A stretch of 64,000 bases of DNA from Rodentibacter caecimuris (GCF_024622045.1 NZ_JANKBP010000003.1), one strand, 5' to 3'. Positions 36,433 through 46,068 are shown, numbered from the stretch's first letter. A program made the numbers and translations. The notes: a model not told the origin generated them from the letters alone.

Positions 36433-37755
36433 ATGACATCATCTAAAAAAATCGGGCTTTTTACCTGTATTGCGGTGGTTGCAGGTAACATGATGGGAAG
36501 CGGAATCGCTTTACTTCCGGCAGGGCTTGCCAAGATAGGATCGATTTCTATTATTGGCTGGATTATTGCTACCATTGGTGCATTAGCACTTGCCTATGTA
36601 TTTGCGAGGCTGAGTACGAAAAACCCACAAGAGGGAGGACCTGTTGCCTATGCAGGCGAAATTTCCCCGCTGTTGGGTTATCAAACCTCAATTATGTATT
36701 ATCACGCTAATTGGATTGGCAATCTTGCCATCGCTATTACGGCGATTGCTTATTCTTCAGTCTTTTTTCCCATTCTTAATCAGCCAATTCCAGCGGCAAT
36801 TGCAGTTATCGCTGTAGTCTGGTTATTCACTTTTGTAAATTTATTAGGTGGAGCTTGGGTAAGTAAATTAACATCTATCGGGCTAATCCTTGTTTTGATT
36901 CCTGTAGTTGGCACAGCAATTTTTGGCTGGGCTTGGTTTGATATAAATATTTACCAAGCTAACTGGCTTGGTGATCCAACGATTGATTCGTCCAAATCTA
37001 TTATCAATTCTGTGTTGCTCTGCTTGTGGGCATTTGTTGGTGTGGAATCCGCTGCCGTAAGTAGCGGATTAGTGAAAAATCCACAACGTACCGTACCACT
37101 GGCTACCTTACTCGGAACGACTGTTGCAGGTCTTATTTACATTTCCGCATCACAGGCAATTTCAGGCATGTTTCCAAATGGAGAAATTGCACAATCTGGT
37201 GCGCCTTTTGCTATCAGTTCGGCAAAAATGGTGGGGGATTGGGTAAAACCTTTTGTTTCTGCTTTTACTGCTATTGCTTGTTTAACTTCTTTGGGGTCTT
37301 GGATGATGTTAGTCGGACAGGCTGGCTTGCGAGCAGCCAAAGATGGTAATTTTCCGACTGTTTTTGCACAAACAGATAACAATAATGTTCCAAGAAAAGG
37401 CTTAATCATTGCGTCAACAATGATGACTATTTTAATGGTTCTCATCACTATTGTCAGTGCTAGTGGATCGAATGCAGCAGATTTATTCACTCAATTAACT
37501 AGCATTGCAGTAATGCTCACTATGTTCCCTTATTTCTATTCGGCAATTAACTTGCTCCGCTTTGAGGGGATGACTACCAAAAGCACTATCAGTCTTGTTG
37601 CTTCCGTATTAGCGATTTTATTTTGTTTTATCGCCTTAGCGGGAGCAGAGAAATATCAAATTACAGCCACAGTATTGGTTTCCCTCACCATTTTTGCCTT
37701 CTATGCCAAAAAGCTTGGTAACAAATCAGTCAATACAGTAAGTAAAGGAGTTTAA
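36433..37755 (+). CDS. cadB: Lysine/cadaverine antiporter CadB
   Basis: Inner-membrane APC-family exchanger that imports lysine and exports cadaverine, completing the acid-consuming lysine decarboxylase cycle. The 440-residue protein closely follows E. coli CadB, with NMMGSGIALLPAGLAKIG near the N-terminus, EGGPVAYAGEISP, YYHANWIGNLAIAITA, LLCLWAFVGVESAAVSSG and SLGSWMMLVGQAG. It has a strong AGGAGG ribosome site and is followed by cadA after one base. I see no uptake-signal core within cadBA, which is unusual for this genome. Confidence 0.95.
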   Translation: MTSSKKIGLFTCIAVVAGNMMGSGIALLPAGLAKIGSISIIGWIIATIGALALAYVFARLSTKNPQEGGPVAYAGEISPLLGYQTSIMYYHANWIGNLAIAITAIAYSSVFFPILNQPIPAAIAVIAVVWLFTFVNLLGGAWVSKLTSIGLILVLIPVVGTAIFGWAWFDINIYQANWLGDPTIDSSKSIINSVLLCLWAFVGVESAAVSSGLVKNPQRTVPLATLLGTTVAGLIYISASQAISGMFPNGEIAQSGAPFAISSAKMVGDWVKPFVSAFTAIACLTSLGSWMMLVGQAGLRAAKDGNFPTVFAQTDNNNVPRKGLIIASTMMTILMVLITIVSASGSNAADLFTQLTSIAVMLTMFPYFYSAINLLRFEGMTTKSTISLVASVLAILFCFIALAGAEKYQITATVLVSLTIFAFYAKKLGNKSVNTVSKGV

Positions 37756-37756
37756 T

Positions 37757-39895
37757 ATGAAAACTATCGTTATGGGTTACAATAAAACGACGTATTATAC
37801 CAAATCTCTAACACATTATTTACATCGGCAGAACTATCAAGTGCTTGAAGTATGTTTGAGATCGGAGTTATTAAATTTGATTAAGAATAATACCCGAATT
37901 GTGGCTGTGCTACTTAATATGGATTTCTTCAACGATGATTTTTTTAGCCAAGAACTAGTGAAGAAAATGAATATGATTAATGAAAACTTACCTATTTTCT
38001 TGTTAAAAGACTCGGAAAATGATGAGGAGTTGGATTTTGAAAGTTTAGAAAATAACGTGCAATACATTGAGAGTAATCTTTATTCGGAGCAGGATATTTT
38101 GTACAAAATTGAAAAAGCGGTAACAAATTACTTAGACAAAATTACTCCTCCCTTAACTAAAGCCCTGTTTAAATATGTTGATGAGGGAAAATATACCTTC
38201 TGTACACCAGGACATATGGGCGGCACCGCATTTCAAAAATCACCAATAGGCACGATTTTCTATGATTTCTTCGGTGAAAATACCTTGAAATCTGATATTT
38301 CTATTTCGGTAGGAGAACTAGGTTCATTATTGGATCATTCTGGACCTCATGCTGAAGCAGAGAAATATATTGCCAAAACCTTTAATGCAGATCGCAGTTA
38401 TATCATCACCAACGGCACATCTACCGCCAATAAAGTAGTAGGAATGTATTCTGTACCAGCTGGCAAAACAGTGTTGATTGACCGCAATTGCCATAAATCG
38501 CTTACTCATTTATTGATGATGAGTGATATTGTACCTATTTATTTCAAACCTACCCGTAATGCTTATGGTTTGTTGGGGGGAATTCCTCAAAGTGAATTTA
38601 CCGATGATGTTATCAAACAAAAAATTGCTACGACACAAAACGCCAGTTGGCCGGTACATGCAGTAATCACTAATTCTACCTATGATGGTTTGTTTTACAA
38701 CACCGATAAAATCAAAAAAAATTTAAATGTAAAGTCCATTCATTTTGATTCTGCTTGGGTCCCATATACCAATTTCAGCCCAATTTACCGAGGTAAAACG
38801 GGAATGGGAGGTGTTCAACTACCGAATAAAGTGATTTATGAAACCCAATCTACTCATAAACTGCTAGCTGCATTTTCACAAGCTTCCATGATTCATATTA
38901 AAGGTAAGATTGACGAAGATGTTTTTAATGAAGCTTATATGATGCATACCTCTACCTCACCAAATTATGGGATTGTGGCATCTACTGAGGTTGCTGCGGC
39001 AATGATGAATGACAATATGGGAAAACGCTTGATCCAAGATTCTATTGAAAGAGCGGTTAAATTAAGAAAACTTATTCGTCAGTCGTATTTAGCTAGTGAT
39101 GATTGGTATTTTAATGTTTGGCAGCCTGAGAATATTGATTGCACCGAATGTTGGGAGCTTGAGCCAAATCAATCTTGGCATGGTTTCAAACATATTGATA
39201 GTGAACATATGTATTTAGACCCAATCAAAGTCACGCTATTAACCCCTGGTTTGAGCAAAGAAGGGCAATTACAAGAAACAGGTATTCCCGCCGTATTAGT
39301 GTCCAAATTCCTTGATAGTAAAGGTATCATTATTGAAAAAACAGGACCTTATAATTTATTAGTACTCATCAGTATCGGTGTTGATGACACTAAAGCAGTA
39401 AGTTTGGTACAAGGATTAAATGAGTTTAAAGCTCTCTATGATCAAAATGTACTTGTGAAGGATATTCTAGCTGAAGTGTATGCGGAGTCGCCGGAGTTTT
39501 ATGAAAAAATGGGGATTCAAACCCTAGCCCATGGGATTCATCAATTGATTTGTAAACATAATTTACCGGAACTAATGTACAAAGCCTTTGATATTTTACC
39601 GAAGATGGTAATGACTCCAAATAAAGCTTTCCAGCTAGAATTGAGCGGTTCTGTGCAAGATTGTTATATTGAAGATATGATTGGAAAAATTAATGCTAAT
39701 ATGATCTTGCCTTATCCTCCGGGAGTACCACTGGTTATGCCGGGTGAAATGATCACCGAAGAAAGTCGCCCGATTTTGGAATTCTTACTAATGCTATGTG
39801 AAATAGGTACTCATTATCCTGGGTTTGCCACTGATATTCACGGTGCATATAAACAAGACGATGGGCGGTATAAGGTGAAAATTATCGTTGAATAA
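37757..39895 (+). CDS. cadA: Inducible lysine decarboxylase CadA
   Basis: PLP enzyme converting lysine to cadaverine and CO2. The 712-residue protein has the wing domain (residues 1-130), the PLP core with the Schiff-base lysine in ESTHKLLAAFSQASMIHIKG (here QSTHKLL), FCTPGHMGGTAFQKSP, and a C-terminal domain with NANMILPYPPGVPLVMPGEM. It is more like CadA/LdcC than the ornithine enzyme SpeF, and the adjacent cadB supports lysine as substrate. There is no CadC-type membrane regulator nearby; the neighbouring regulator is ArgP-like. Confidence 0.95.
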   Translation: MKTIVMGYNKTTYYTKSLTHYLHRQNYQVLEVCLRSELLNLIKNNTRIVAVLLNMDFFNDDFFSQELVKKMNMINENLPIFLLKDSENDEELDFESLENNVQYIESNLYSEQDILYKIEKAVTNYLDKITPPLTKALFKYVDEGKYTFCTPGHMGGTAFQKSPIGTIFYDFFGENTLKSDISISVGELGSLLDHSGPHAEAEKYIAKTFNADRSYIITNGTSTANKVVGMYSVPAGKTVLIDRNCHKSLTHLLMMSDIVPIYFKPTRNAYGLLGGIPQSEFTDDVIKQKIATTQNASWPVHAVITNSTYDGLFYNTDKIKKNLNVKSIHFDSAWVPYTNFSPIYRGKTGMGGVQLPNKVIYETQSTHKLLAAFSQASMIHIKGKIDEDVFNEAYMMHTSTSPNYGIVASTEVAAAMMNDNMGKRLIQDSIERAVKLRKLIRQSYLASDDWYFNVWQPENIDCTECWELEPNQSWHGFKHIDSEHMYLDPIKVTLLTPGLSKEGQLQETGIPAVLVSKFLDSKGIIIEKTGPYNLLVLISIGVDDTKAVSLVQGLNEFKALYDQNVLVKDILAEVYAESPEFYEKMGIQTLAHGIHQLICKHNLPELMYKAFDILPKMVMTPNKAFQLELSGSVQDCYIEDMIGKINANMILPYPPGVPLVMPGEMITEESRPILEFLLMLCEIGTHYPGFATDIHGAYKQDDGRYKVKIIVE

Positions 39896-39948
39896 TCATA
39901 TTCATGGTTGTCACTTTATTTGTATAGGTAATAAATCACTCCGAACGA

Positions 39949-39975
39949 ATACCCCACTTTGGTGGGGTATTTTTA
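39949..39975 (+). terminator. Intrinsic terminator after cadA
   Basis: ATACCCCAC-TTTG-GTGGGGTAT is followed by TTTTTATC. It lies between the convergent cadA and argP-like gene. Confidence 0.85.
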
Positions 39976-40005
39976 TCGATAAATATTTCAAAAGTGCGGT
40001 TTATT

Positions 40006-40899
40006 TTAAGAGCATTTATATTGCAATAATTTTTGACCGTTTTCAATTATACATCTAGTTAAACGTTGGATAGATTCCGATTCTAAATTGTAACGATGCC
40101 AATACAGTTTTTTGTGCTGTACTAATTGGGGTTCTAAATTTACAATTGTGCCAGCTGCAAGTTCTTTTTCAATTTGTTGGCGAGAAATCATAGTGCAGGC
40201 CACGTCCTGTAGAATGAGTGGTATATAGGCTTCAGAGGAAGGAATTATATGGCTAATTAAATTGCCGGGACTCATACCATAATATTCTTGCAGGAATAAA
40301 TTGTGTTGATCAAATTCAGTAGAAAATGCCAGAACAGGTGCTTTTAGTAGGCTCTCTTGATTAACGCCATGAGGGAAGAATCTGTCTGCAAATTTTGGTG
40401 AAGATACAAAAACGTAGTCTAAAGAACCAATATAATCACATTTGCCGTTAATGATCGGTTTTGAATGAGTGCTTACTGCTCCGACAACATTGCCTGATAA
40501 TAGGCTATTTAACGTATAAGTTTCATCTTTTACATTAATATCAAGACGTAAAGATGGATCCGTAAGTATTTCATTAACAGCGGGTAAAAACCAGGTGGCA
40601 AGGGAATCTGCATTAATGGAAATTGGGATTATTTCGATGTCTATGCCACCATTATCAAAAATATCGTGCTCAATTAAACGGACATGGTTAAGTAATTTTA
40701 ATAACTTTTGCCCAAGAGCGGTTGGCTTTGGAGACGCTGTACGAGTGACTAATAATTCACCAAATTCATTTTCTAGTTGCTTAATCCGCTGTGACACAGC
40801 GGACTGAGTAATGCCTAATTTATTTGAGGCTTTTTCAAATCCCTGCTCTTTAATGATAAGATCAAGTAACTTCAAAGACTTATAATCAATATTTCTCAT
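40006..40899 (-). CDS. argP: LysR-family regulator of the ArgP (IciA) type
   Basis: Transcription factor of 297 residues. The N-terminal winged helix-turn-helix (SLKLLDLIIKEQGFEKASNK, ITQSAVSQRIKQLENEFG) and the effector domain (SINADSLATWFLPAVNEIL, LDYVFVSSPKFADRFFPHGV, SSEAYIPLILQDVACTMISR) follow E. coli ArgP, which senses lysine and arginine. It is convergent with cadBA and sits 42 bp downstream of prfB on the same strand. Control of cadBA is an inference from location. It could be a paralogue of a second ArgP elsewhere. Confidence 0.85.
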   Translation of the reverse strand: MRNIDYKSLKLLDLIIKEQGFEKASNKLGITQSAVSQRIKQLENEFGELLVTRTASPKPTALGQKLLKLLNHVRLIEHDIFDNGGIDIEIIPISINADSLATWFLPAVNEILTDPSLRLDINVKDETYTLNSLLSGNVVGAVSTHSKPIINGKCDYIGSLDYVFVSSPKFADRFFPHGVNQESLLKAPVLAFSTEFDQHNLFLQEYYGMSPGNLISHIIPSSEAYIPLILQDVACTMISRQQIEKELAAGTIVNLEPQLVQHKKLYWHRYNLESESIQRLTRCIIENGQKLLQYKCS

Positions 40900-40941
40900 T
40901 TATTTCTCATCTATTTGCCTAGTTTTTTACTATTGATCTAA

Positions 40942-42040
40942 TTATAAACCCGCCTTCAAACTGGCTTCAATAAAGCGATCCAAATCGCCGTCAAGTACGG
41001 CTTGCGTGTTACGATTTTCGATACCGGTACGTAGATCTTTTATGCGTGAATCGTCCAACACATAAGAACGAATTTGACTGCCCCAACCAATGTCCGATTT
41101 ATTGTCTTCCATAGCTTGTTTATCTGCATTTTTCTTTTGTAGCTCCAGTTCATACAATTTTGCTTTTAATTGCTTCATTGCCTGATCTTTATTTTTGTGT
41201 TGGGAACGATCATTTTGACATTGCACGACAATACCGCTCGGAATATGGGTAATTCGCACCGCACTTTCGGTTTTATTGACATGCTGACCTCCAGCACCGG
41301 AAGCACGATAAACATCAATCCGTAAATCTGCTAGATTAATTTCAATATCAATATCATCATTGACTTCAGGATAAACAAACACGGCGCTAAAAGAGGTATG
41401 ACGGCGGTTATTGGAGTCAAAAGGGCTTTTTCGTACTAAACGGTGAATGCCGGTTTCAGTACGTAGCCAACCAAAGGCATATTCACCGCTGATTTTGATG
41501 GTGGCAGATTTTAAACCTGCGACATCACCATCGGAAACTTCCATCAATTCCGTTTTAAAACCTTTGCTTTCCGCCCAACGTAAATACATGCGCAATAACA
41601 TTTCCGTCCAATCTTGCGCTTCTGTACCTCCTGAGCCGGCTTGTAAATCGACATAACAATCAGAGGCGTCATGTTCTCCACTGAACATACGACGAAATTC
41701 TAATTGAGCTAGTTGTATTTCAAGCGTTTCTAATTCTGCGATGGCTTCTTTGAAGGTTTCTTCATCCTCAGCTTCTATTGCAAGCTCAAGTAATCCGTCC
41801 ACATCTTCCAAGCCTTGTTCTAAATTATTGATGGTATTCACCACCTGTTCAAGCGCTACTCGCTCTTTTCCTAAGGCTTGGGCTTTATCCGGGTCGTTCC
41901 ATACTTCAGGCTGTTCTAATTCAGCATTGACCTCTTCTAAACGTTCGACTTTAGTATCGAAGTCAAAGATACCCCCGAAGCACGGAAGTGCGGTCGGAAA
42001 GATCGGCGATTTTATTTTTCACGGGGTTTATTTCAAACAT
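40942..42040 (-). CDS. prfB: Peptide chain release factor 2, made by programmed +1 frameshift
   Basis: RF2 terminates translation at UGA and UAA. Translation starts at the ATG at 42040 (MFEINPVKNKIADLSDR), reads 25 codons, then meets CTT-TGA-C with the in-frame UGA at 41965-41963. A GGGGG Shine-Dalgarno-like stimulator sits just before it. A +1 shift continues as DFDTKVERLEEVNAELEQ to give 365 residues, the E. coli length. GGQ is at 250-252 and the residue at 246 is Ala (YRASGAGGQ), the more active natural form, not the Thr of E. coli K-12. A conceptual start at 41844 would be wrong. Confidence 0.96.
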
Positions 42041-42172
42041 AATAAATTTGCTTTAACTCTAAACTGGTGGATTATATGCTATTTTCTTATTTTTGGGTAG
42101 CTAGGGTTGCAGAAATTGGTAATTTATCTATAATCCCAGATTCGCTTAATTTAGCAAATTTAGGAATGAAAA

Positions 42173-42859
42173 ATGAAGAAAATGTTAACCGCACTTTTAT
42201 GTGTTACGGCAGCAAGTGCAATGGCTGATGATTCAGCAATCAAAAGCCAATTACAAGCACTTGACGCGAAAAATATTGACATCAAAAATTCGCCTGTTCG
42301 CGGTGTTAAAACAGCCGTAACCGATGAAGGAATTATTTATGTAACGGAAGACGGTAAATATGCTTTTCAGGGGAAACTGTACGAATTAACAAACAAAGGT
42401 CCTGTGGATGTGAGCGGTAAGTTATTGGTGGATAAACTCAATTCTTATAAAAATGAAATGATTGTTTATCCGGCAAAAAATGAAAAATACGTTGTTACTG
42501 TCTTTATGGATATTACTTGCCACTACTGTCATTTATTACATCAACAATTAAAAGAATATAATGATCTTGGTATTACCGTGCGTTATTTAGCTTTCCCTCG
42601 TGGTGGCATGAGAAGTGAAACTGCAAAACAAATGGAAGCTATTTGGACTGCCAAAGATCCTGCTTTTGCTTTAAACGAAGCTGAAAGTAGTAGATTGCCG
42701 AAAGAAGTTAAAATACCTAATATTGTGAAAAAACACTATAAGTTAGGTATTCAATTCGGTGTAAGCGGCACACCGAGTGTTATTACTTCAAGCGGTGAGA
42801 TAATCGGCGGATATTTAAAACCGTCAGATTTATTGGCTGCGCTGAAAGAAAGCAAGTAA
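42173..42859 (+). CDS. dsbC: Periplasmic disulfide isomerase DsbC
   Basis: Rearranges wrong disulfides in exported proteins and is kept reduced by DsbD. The 228-residue precursor has a signal peptide (MKKMLTALLCVTAASAMA), an N-terminal dimerisation domain, and a thioredoxin domain with the active site CHYC at residues 116-119 and cis-proline in SGTPSVI. The second, structural disulfide of E. coli DsbC (Cys141-Cys163) is absent: the region reads AIWTAKDPAF and no other cysteine remains in the mature protein. Confidence 0.95.
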   Translation: MKKMLTALLCVTAASAMADDSAIKSQLQALDAKNIDIKNSPVRGVKTAVTDEGIIYVTEDGKYAFQGKLYELTNKGPVDVSGKLLVDKLNSYKNEMIVYPAKNEKYVVTVFMDITCHYCHLLHQQLKEYNDLGITVRYLAFPRGGMRSETAKQMEAIWTAKDPAFALNEAESSRLPKEVKIPNIVKKHYKLGIQFGVSGTPSVITSSGEIIGGYLKPSDLLAALKESK

Positions 42860-42900
42860 TAATTGATTTTTGTTGAATAAAAACAACGTTGTATTTTATA

Positions 42901-42930
42901 AAAGAGCTGTTGGTTTAACAGCTCTTTACT
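42901..42930 (+). terminator. Hairpin after dsbC
   Basis: AAAGAGCTGTT-GGTTT-AACAGCTCTTT is a perfect 11-bp stem but has only a short T run. It may attenuate recJ rather than fully terminate. Confidence 0.65.
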
Positions 42931-42946
42931 TATGAATTAATCACCA

Positions 42947-44674
42947 GTGAATAAACTCATTAAACGCCGTGAAATCCCAATCGGAGGTTCTGTTTCCGAA
43001 CATCCTTTATTGGATCGCCTTTATCGTGCCCGTCATATTAAAAACAGGCAAGAATTAGACCGCACTTTAAAATCTATGTTAAATCCGAATCAGCTTTATG
43101 GCATTACTCAGGCGGTTGCATTGTTGGTGTCGGCTTATCAAACCCAACAAAAAATTGTCATTGTGGGGGATTTTGATGCTGACGGGGCAACAAGTACGGC
43201 ATTAGCGATATTAGCACTTCGTCAGCTTGGTTTTACGAATATTGATTATTTGGTGCCAAATCGTTTTGAACAAGGCTATGGATTGAGTATTCCCGTAGCT
43301 GAGATGGCGATTGAAAAAGGCGTGCAATTACTCATGACAGTGGATAATGGCGTGTCTTCTTTTGACGGAATTACTTTTTTGAAAGAAAAAGGAATTCGGG
43401 TTTTGGTGACAGATCATCATCTACCTCCAGATAGACTGCCACCGGCTGATGCTATTGTGAACCCTAACTTAAATCAATGTGATTTTCCTTCAAAATCCTT
43501 GGCTGGCGTAGGGGTCGCATTTTATTTGATGCTGGCGCTACGGGCGAAATTTCGTGAGTTGGGTATTTTTACGGCGGAAAACCAACCTAATTTTACAGAA
43601 CTGTTAGACCTCGTAGCGCTTGGTACGATTGCTGATGTCGTGCCGCTTGATCAGAATAATCGTATTTTAGCTTATCAAGGTTTAATGCGTATTCGGGCTA
43701 AATATTGTCGACTGGGGATTATTGCTTTAGCGGAAGTAGCGAATCGTAATGTTGAGCAGTTTTCAGCAAGCGATCTTGGCTTTTCTATTGGCCCTCGTCT
43801 AAATGCGGCGGGGCGATTGGATAATATGTCTATTGGCGTGGAATTATTACTTGCGGAAGATATGCAAACTGCGCGTGAACTTGCTTTGGAACTTGATCAA
43901 CTTAATCAAACACGCAAAGAAATTGAAGCGGGAATGAAACTTGAGGCACTGGAAATTTGCCGAAATCTCACCGCACTTTTTAATGCCTTGCCAACAGGTA
44001 TCGTGCTTTATCAAGCGGATTGGCATCAAGGTGTGTTAGGCATCGTTTCGTCTCGCATTAAAGATCAGTATCATCGTCCGGTTATTGCTTTTGCGCAAGA
44101 TGAAAAAGGAGTATTGAGAGGTTCTGCCCGCTCTATTGAAGGGGTACATATCCGTGATCTATTAGAACGAATTCATTCTCAATATCCCGATATGATCTTA
44201 AAATTTGGTGGACATGCAATGGCGGCCGGTTTAAGTATTCGTGAAGAATGTTTTAGCCAATTTCAACAAATTTTTAATCAAACAGTGCTAGATTGGTTGG
44301 ATGAAACGCATTTACAAGGCATAATTTGGACAGATGGCGAATTAGGAACGAATGAATTCACCCTTGAAACGGCGGAATTGTTAAAAAATGGTGGTCCTTG
44401 GGGGCAGGCATTTGCCGAGCCTTGCTTTGACGGTGAATTTAAAATTTTGGATCAACGTGCAATTGGGCAAGGGCAAAATCACTTAAAAATGTTGGTTGAA
44501 CCGAAACAGGGCGGCCCACTTTTAGATGCCATTGCCTTTAATGTTGATACCCGACTGTATCCCGATTTATCCATTAAACGGGCCCGTTTAGCCTATAAAC
44601 TGGATATAAATGAATTTCGTGGTAATCGTAACATCCAATTATTAGTCGAGCATATTGAACCCATAGATGAGTAA
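42947..44674 (+). CDS. recJ: Single-strand 5'-3' exonuclease RecJ
   Basis: DHH-family nuclease used in recombination and mismatch repair. The start is a GTG at 42947 without a strong ribosome site; no better in-frame start exists. The 575-residue product shows DHH motifs VIVGDFDADGATSTALA, DNGVSSFDG, VTDHHLPPD, and the DHHA1 signature FGGHAMAAGLSI. RecJ in E. coli lies directly downstream of dsbC, as here. The 3' end overlaps the next gene by 8 bp. Confidence 0.95.
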   Translation: MNKLIKRREIPIGGSVSEHPLLDRLYRARHIKNRQELDRTLKSMLNPNQLYGITQAVALLVSAYQTQQKIVIVGDFDADGATSTALAILALRQLGFTNIDYLVPNRFEQGYGLSIPVAEMAIEKGVQLLMTVDNGVSSFDGITFLKEKGIRVLVTDHHLPPDRLPPADAIVNPNLNQCDFPSKSLAGVGVAFYLMLALRAKFRELGIFTAENQPNFTELLDLVALGTIADVVPLDQNNRILAYQGLMRIRAKYCRLGIIALAEVANRNVEQFSASDLGFSIGPRLNAAGRLDNMSIGVELLLAEDMQTARELALELDQLNQTRKEIEAGMKLEALEICRNLTALFNALPTGIVLYQADWHQGVLGIVSSRIKDQYHRPVIAFAQDEKGVLRGSARSIEGVHIRDLLERIHSQYPDMILKFGGHAMAAGLSIREECFSQFQQIFNQTVLDWLDETHLQGIIWTDGELGTNEFTLETAELLKNGGPWGQAFAEPCFDGEFKILDQRAIGQGQNHLKMLVEPKQGGPLLDAIAFNVDTRLYPDLSIKRARLAYKLDINEFRGNRNIQLLVEHIEPIDE

Positions 44675-45374
44675 AGTAAGAAAGTGGCGATGGGGCAATC
44701 TTGCGTTATTTGGTATTGCAACGCAATTTGCTTTCGCAGAAACGAATCCAAAAGATTTTTCTGTACAAAATCAACCGCACTTGCCGTCTGCAAATACATT
44801 AGGATTTGAAGACGGGCGTGATTATTTTTCCTATAAAGAACCGGTGGTTCATCCTTTGCGTGCAGATAAGAAAATTCGTATTCAATTCTTTTTTGATTAT
44901 GATTGTCGAGTGTGTTCGTCCGCGCAAGATATTTTGGAATTCTATAGTCAAATGCGCCCTGACAAAATTGTGTTGGAACAATATCCGGTGGCAACCATCG
45001 AAAATCAATTTAGTGCAAAGGTGTTCTACACATTGAAAGCATTAAAAGCAGGGGAATTATCGGATGTATTATTGTTTGAAACGGCAGAAAAATCACGTTA
45101 TGTCGAACTGGCATCACCGGCAAAAATGCTAAAATGGGCAGAGAAGCAGGGACTTGATAAACAAATCTTTGCAAAAACCGAACATTCTTCGGAGATAAAG
45201 GAAAAAGTAAAAGATTCCATTGAATTAACGGAAGAATATGGTGTTTTTACCTATCCTTATGTGGTGATTGGTGGGAAATATGTACTCACGGCAAGCACGC
45301 TTTATAACGATGATTACAGTGTGGCTGTATTAGATTATTTAGTGAATAAATTGGAAAAGGAGAGAGAAAAATGA
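44667..45374 (+). CDS. DsbA-like thioredoxin-fold periplasmic protein
   Basis: Exported 235-residue protein with signal peptide (about residues 1-24, ending FAFA), a thioredoxin-like strand IRIQFFFDYDC followed by the redox motif CRVC at residues 80-83, and a cis-proline region TYPYVVIGGKYV. Architecture is like DsbA, with a helical insertion between, but the active site differs from the usual CPHC. It overlaps recJ by 8 bp and mtnN by 4 bp, so it belongs to this operon. Its electron partner and substrates are unknown. I give no gene symbol. Confidence 0.78.
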   Translation: MSKVRKWRWGNLALFGIATQFAFAETNPKDFSVQNQPHLPSANTLGFEDGRDYFSYKEPVVHPLRADKKIRIQFFFDYDCRVCSSAQDILEFYSQMRPDKIVLEQYPVATIENQFSAKVFYTLKALKAGELSDVLLFETAEKSRYVELASPAKMLKWAEKQGLDKQIFAKTEHSSEIKEKVKDSIELTEEYGVFTYPYVVIGGKYVLTASTLYNDDYSVAVLDYLVNKLEKEREK

Positions 45375-46060
45375 AAATAGGTATTGTTGGTGCAATGGCG
45401 CAAGAAGTCGAAATACTGAAAGGCTTAATGACGGATAAGATCGAAACAAGAGTAGCAAGTGCGGTCATTTTTGAGGGAAAAATTAATGGAAAATCCGTTG
45501 CTTTGTTGCAATCAGGGATCGGTAAAGTCGCCGCTGCAATCGGAACTACCGCCTTACTACAACTGACAAAACCAGATATTGTGATCAATACGGGATCAGC
45601 CGGTGGCGTAGCGAAAGGATTAAAAGTCGGTGATATTGTCATTTCCGATGAAACCCGTTATCACGATGTGGATGTTACGGCATTCGGCTATGAAAAAGGT
45701 CAACTTCCGGCTAACCCTGCTGCATTTTTGTCTGATGAGAAATTAGCGGATCTTGCACAAAAAACGGCTGAAGCACAGGGGCAATCGGTAAAACGTGGGT
45801 TAATTTGTTCCGGTGATAGCTTTATTCATAGCGAAGATAAAATTGCGGAAATCAAATCGGATTTCCCTCATGTGACAGCGGTCGAGATGGAGGCAACGGC
45901 AATTGCTCAAGTGTGCTATGCATTTAATGTGCCCTTTGTGGTCGTACGTGCGATTTCTGATAGTGGTGATGGGGAAGCGAGTCTGTCTTTTGAGGAATTT
46001 TTACCGCTTGCGGCGAAGCAATCTTCAGCATTGGTTTTAGGTATGTTAGACAAATTATAG
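45371..46060 (+). CDS. mtnN: 5'-methylthioadenosine/S-adenosylhomocysteine nucleosidase
   Basis: Cleaves MTA, SAH and 5'-deoxyadenosine to adenine plus the ribose moiety, recycling methionine and feeding autoinducer-2 synthesis through LuxS. The 229-residue protein begins MKIGIVGAMAQEVEILKGLM, has VEMEATAIAQVCYAFNVPF for substrate binding, and the catalytic Asp in RAISDSGDGEAS. It overlaps the DsbA-like gene by four bases (ATGA) and is followed by cmk after 8 bp. Confidence 0.96.
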   Translation: MKIGIVGAMAQEVEILKGLMTDKIETRVASAVIFEGKINGKSVALLQSGIGKVAAAIGTTALLQLTKPDIVINTGSAGGVAKGLKVGDIVISDETRYHDVDVTAFGYEKGQLPANPAAFLSDEKLADLAQKTAEAQGQSVKRGLICSGDSFIHSEDKIAEIKSDFPHVTAVEMEATAIAQVCYAFNVPFVVVRAISDSGDGEASLSFEEFLPLAAKQSSALVLGMLDKL

Positions 46061-46068
46061 GATTTCTT

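Noticed and set aside
37757..39895. Ornithine decarboxylase SpeF
   Set aside because: Sequence follows CadA throughout and the partner transporter is CadB, not PotE.
41844..41844. Start of RF2 at the GTG at 41844 (300-residue protein)
   Set aside because: The canonical frameshift site and an N-terminal leader matching RF2 lie upstream; the full protein is 365 residues from 42040.
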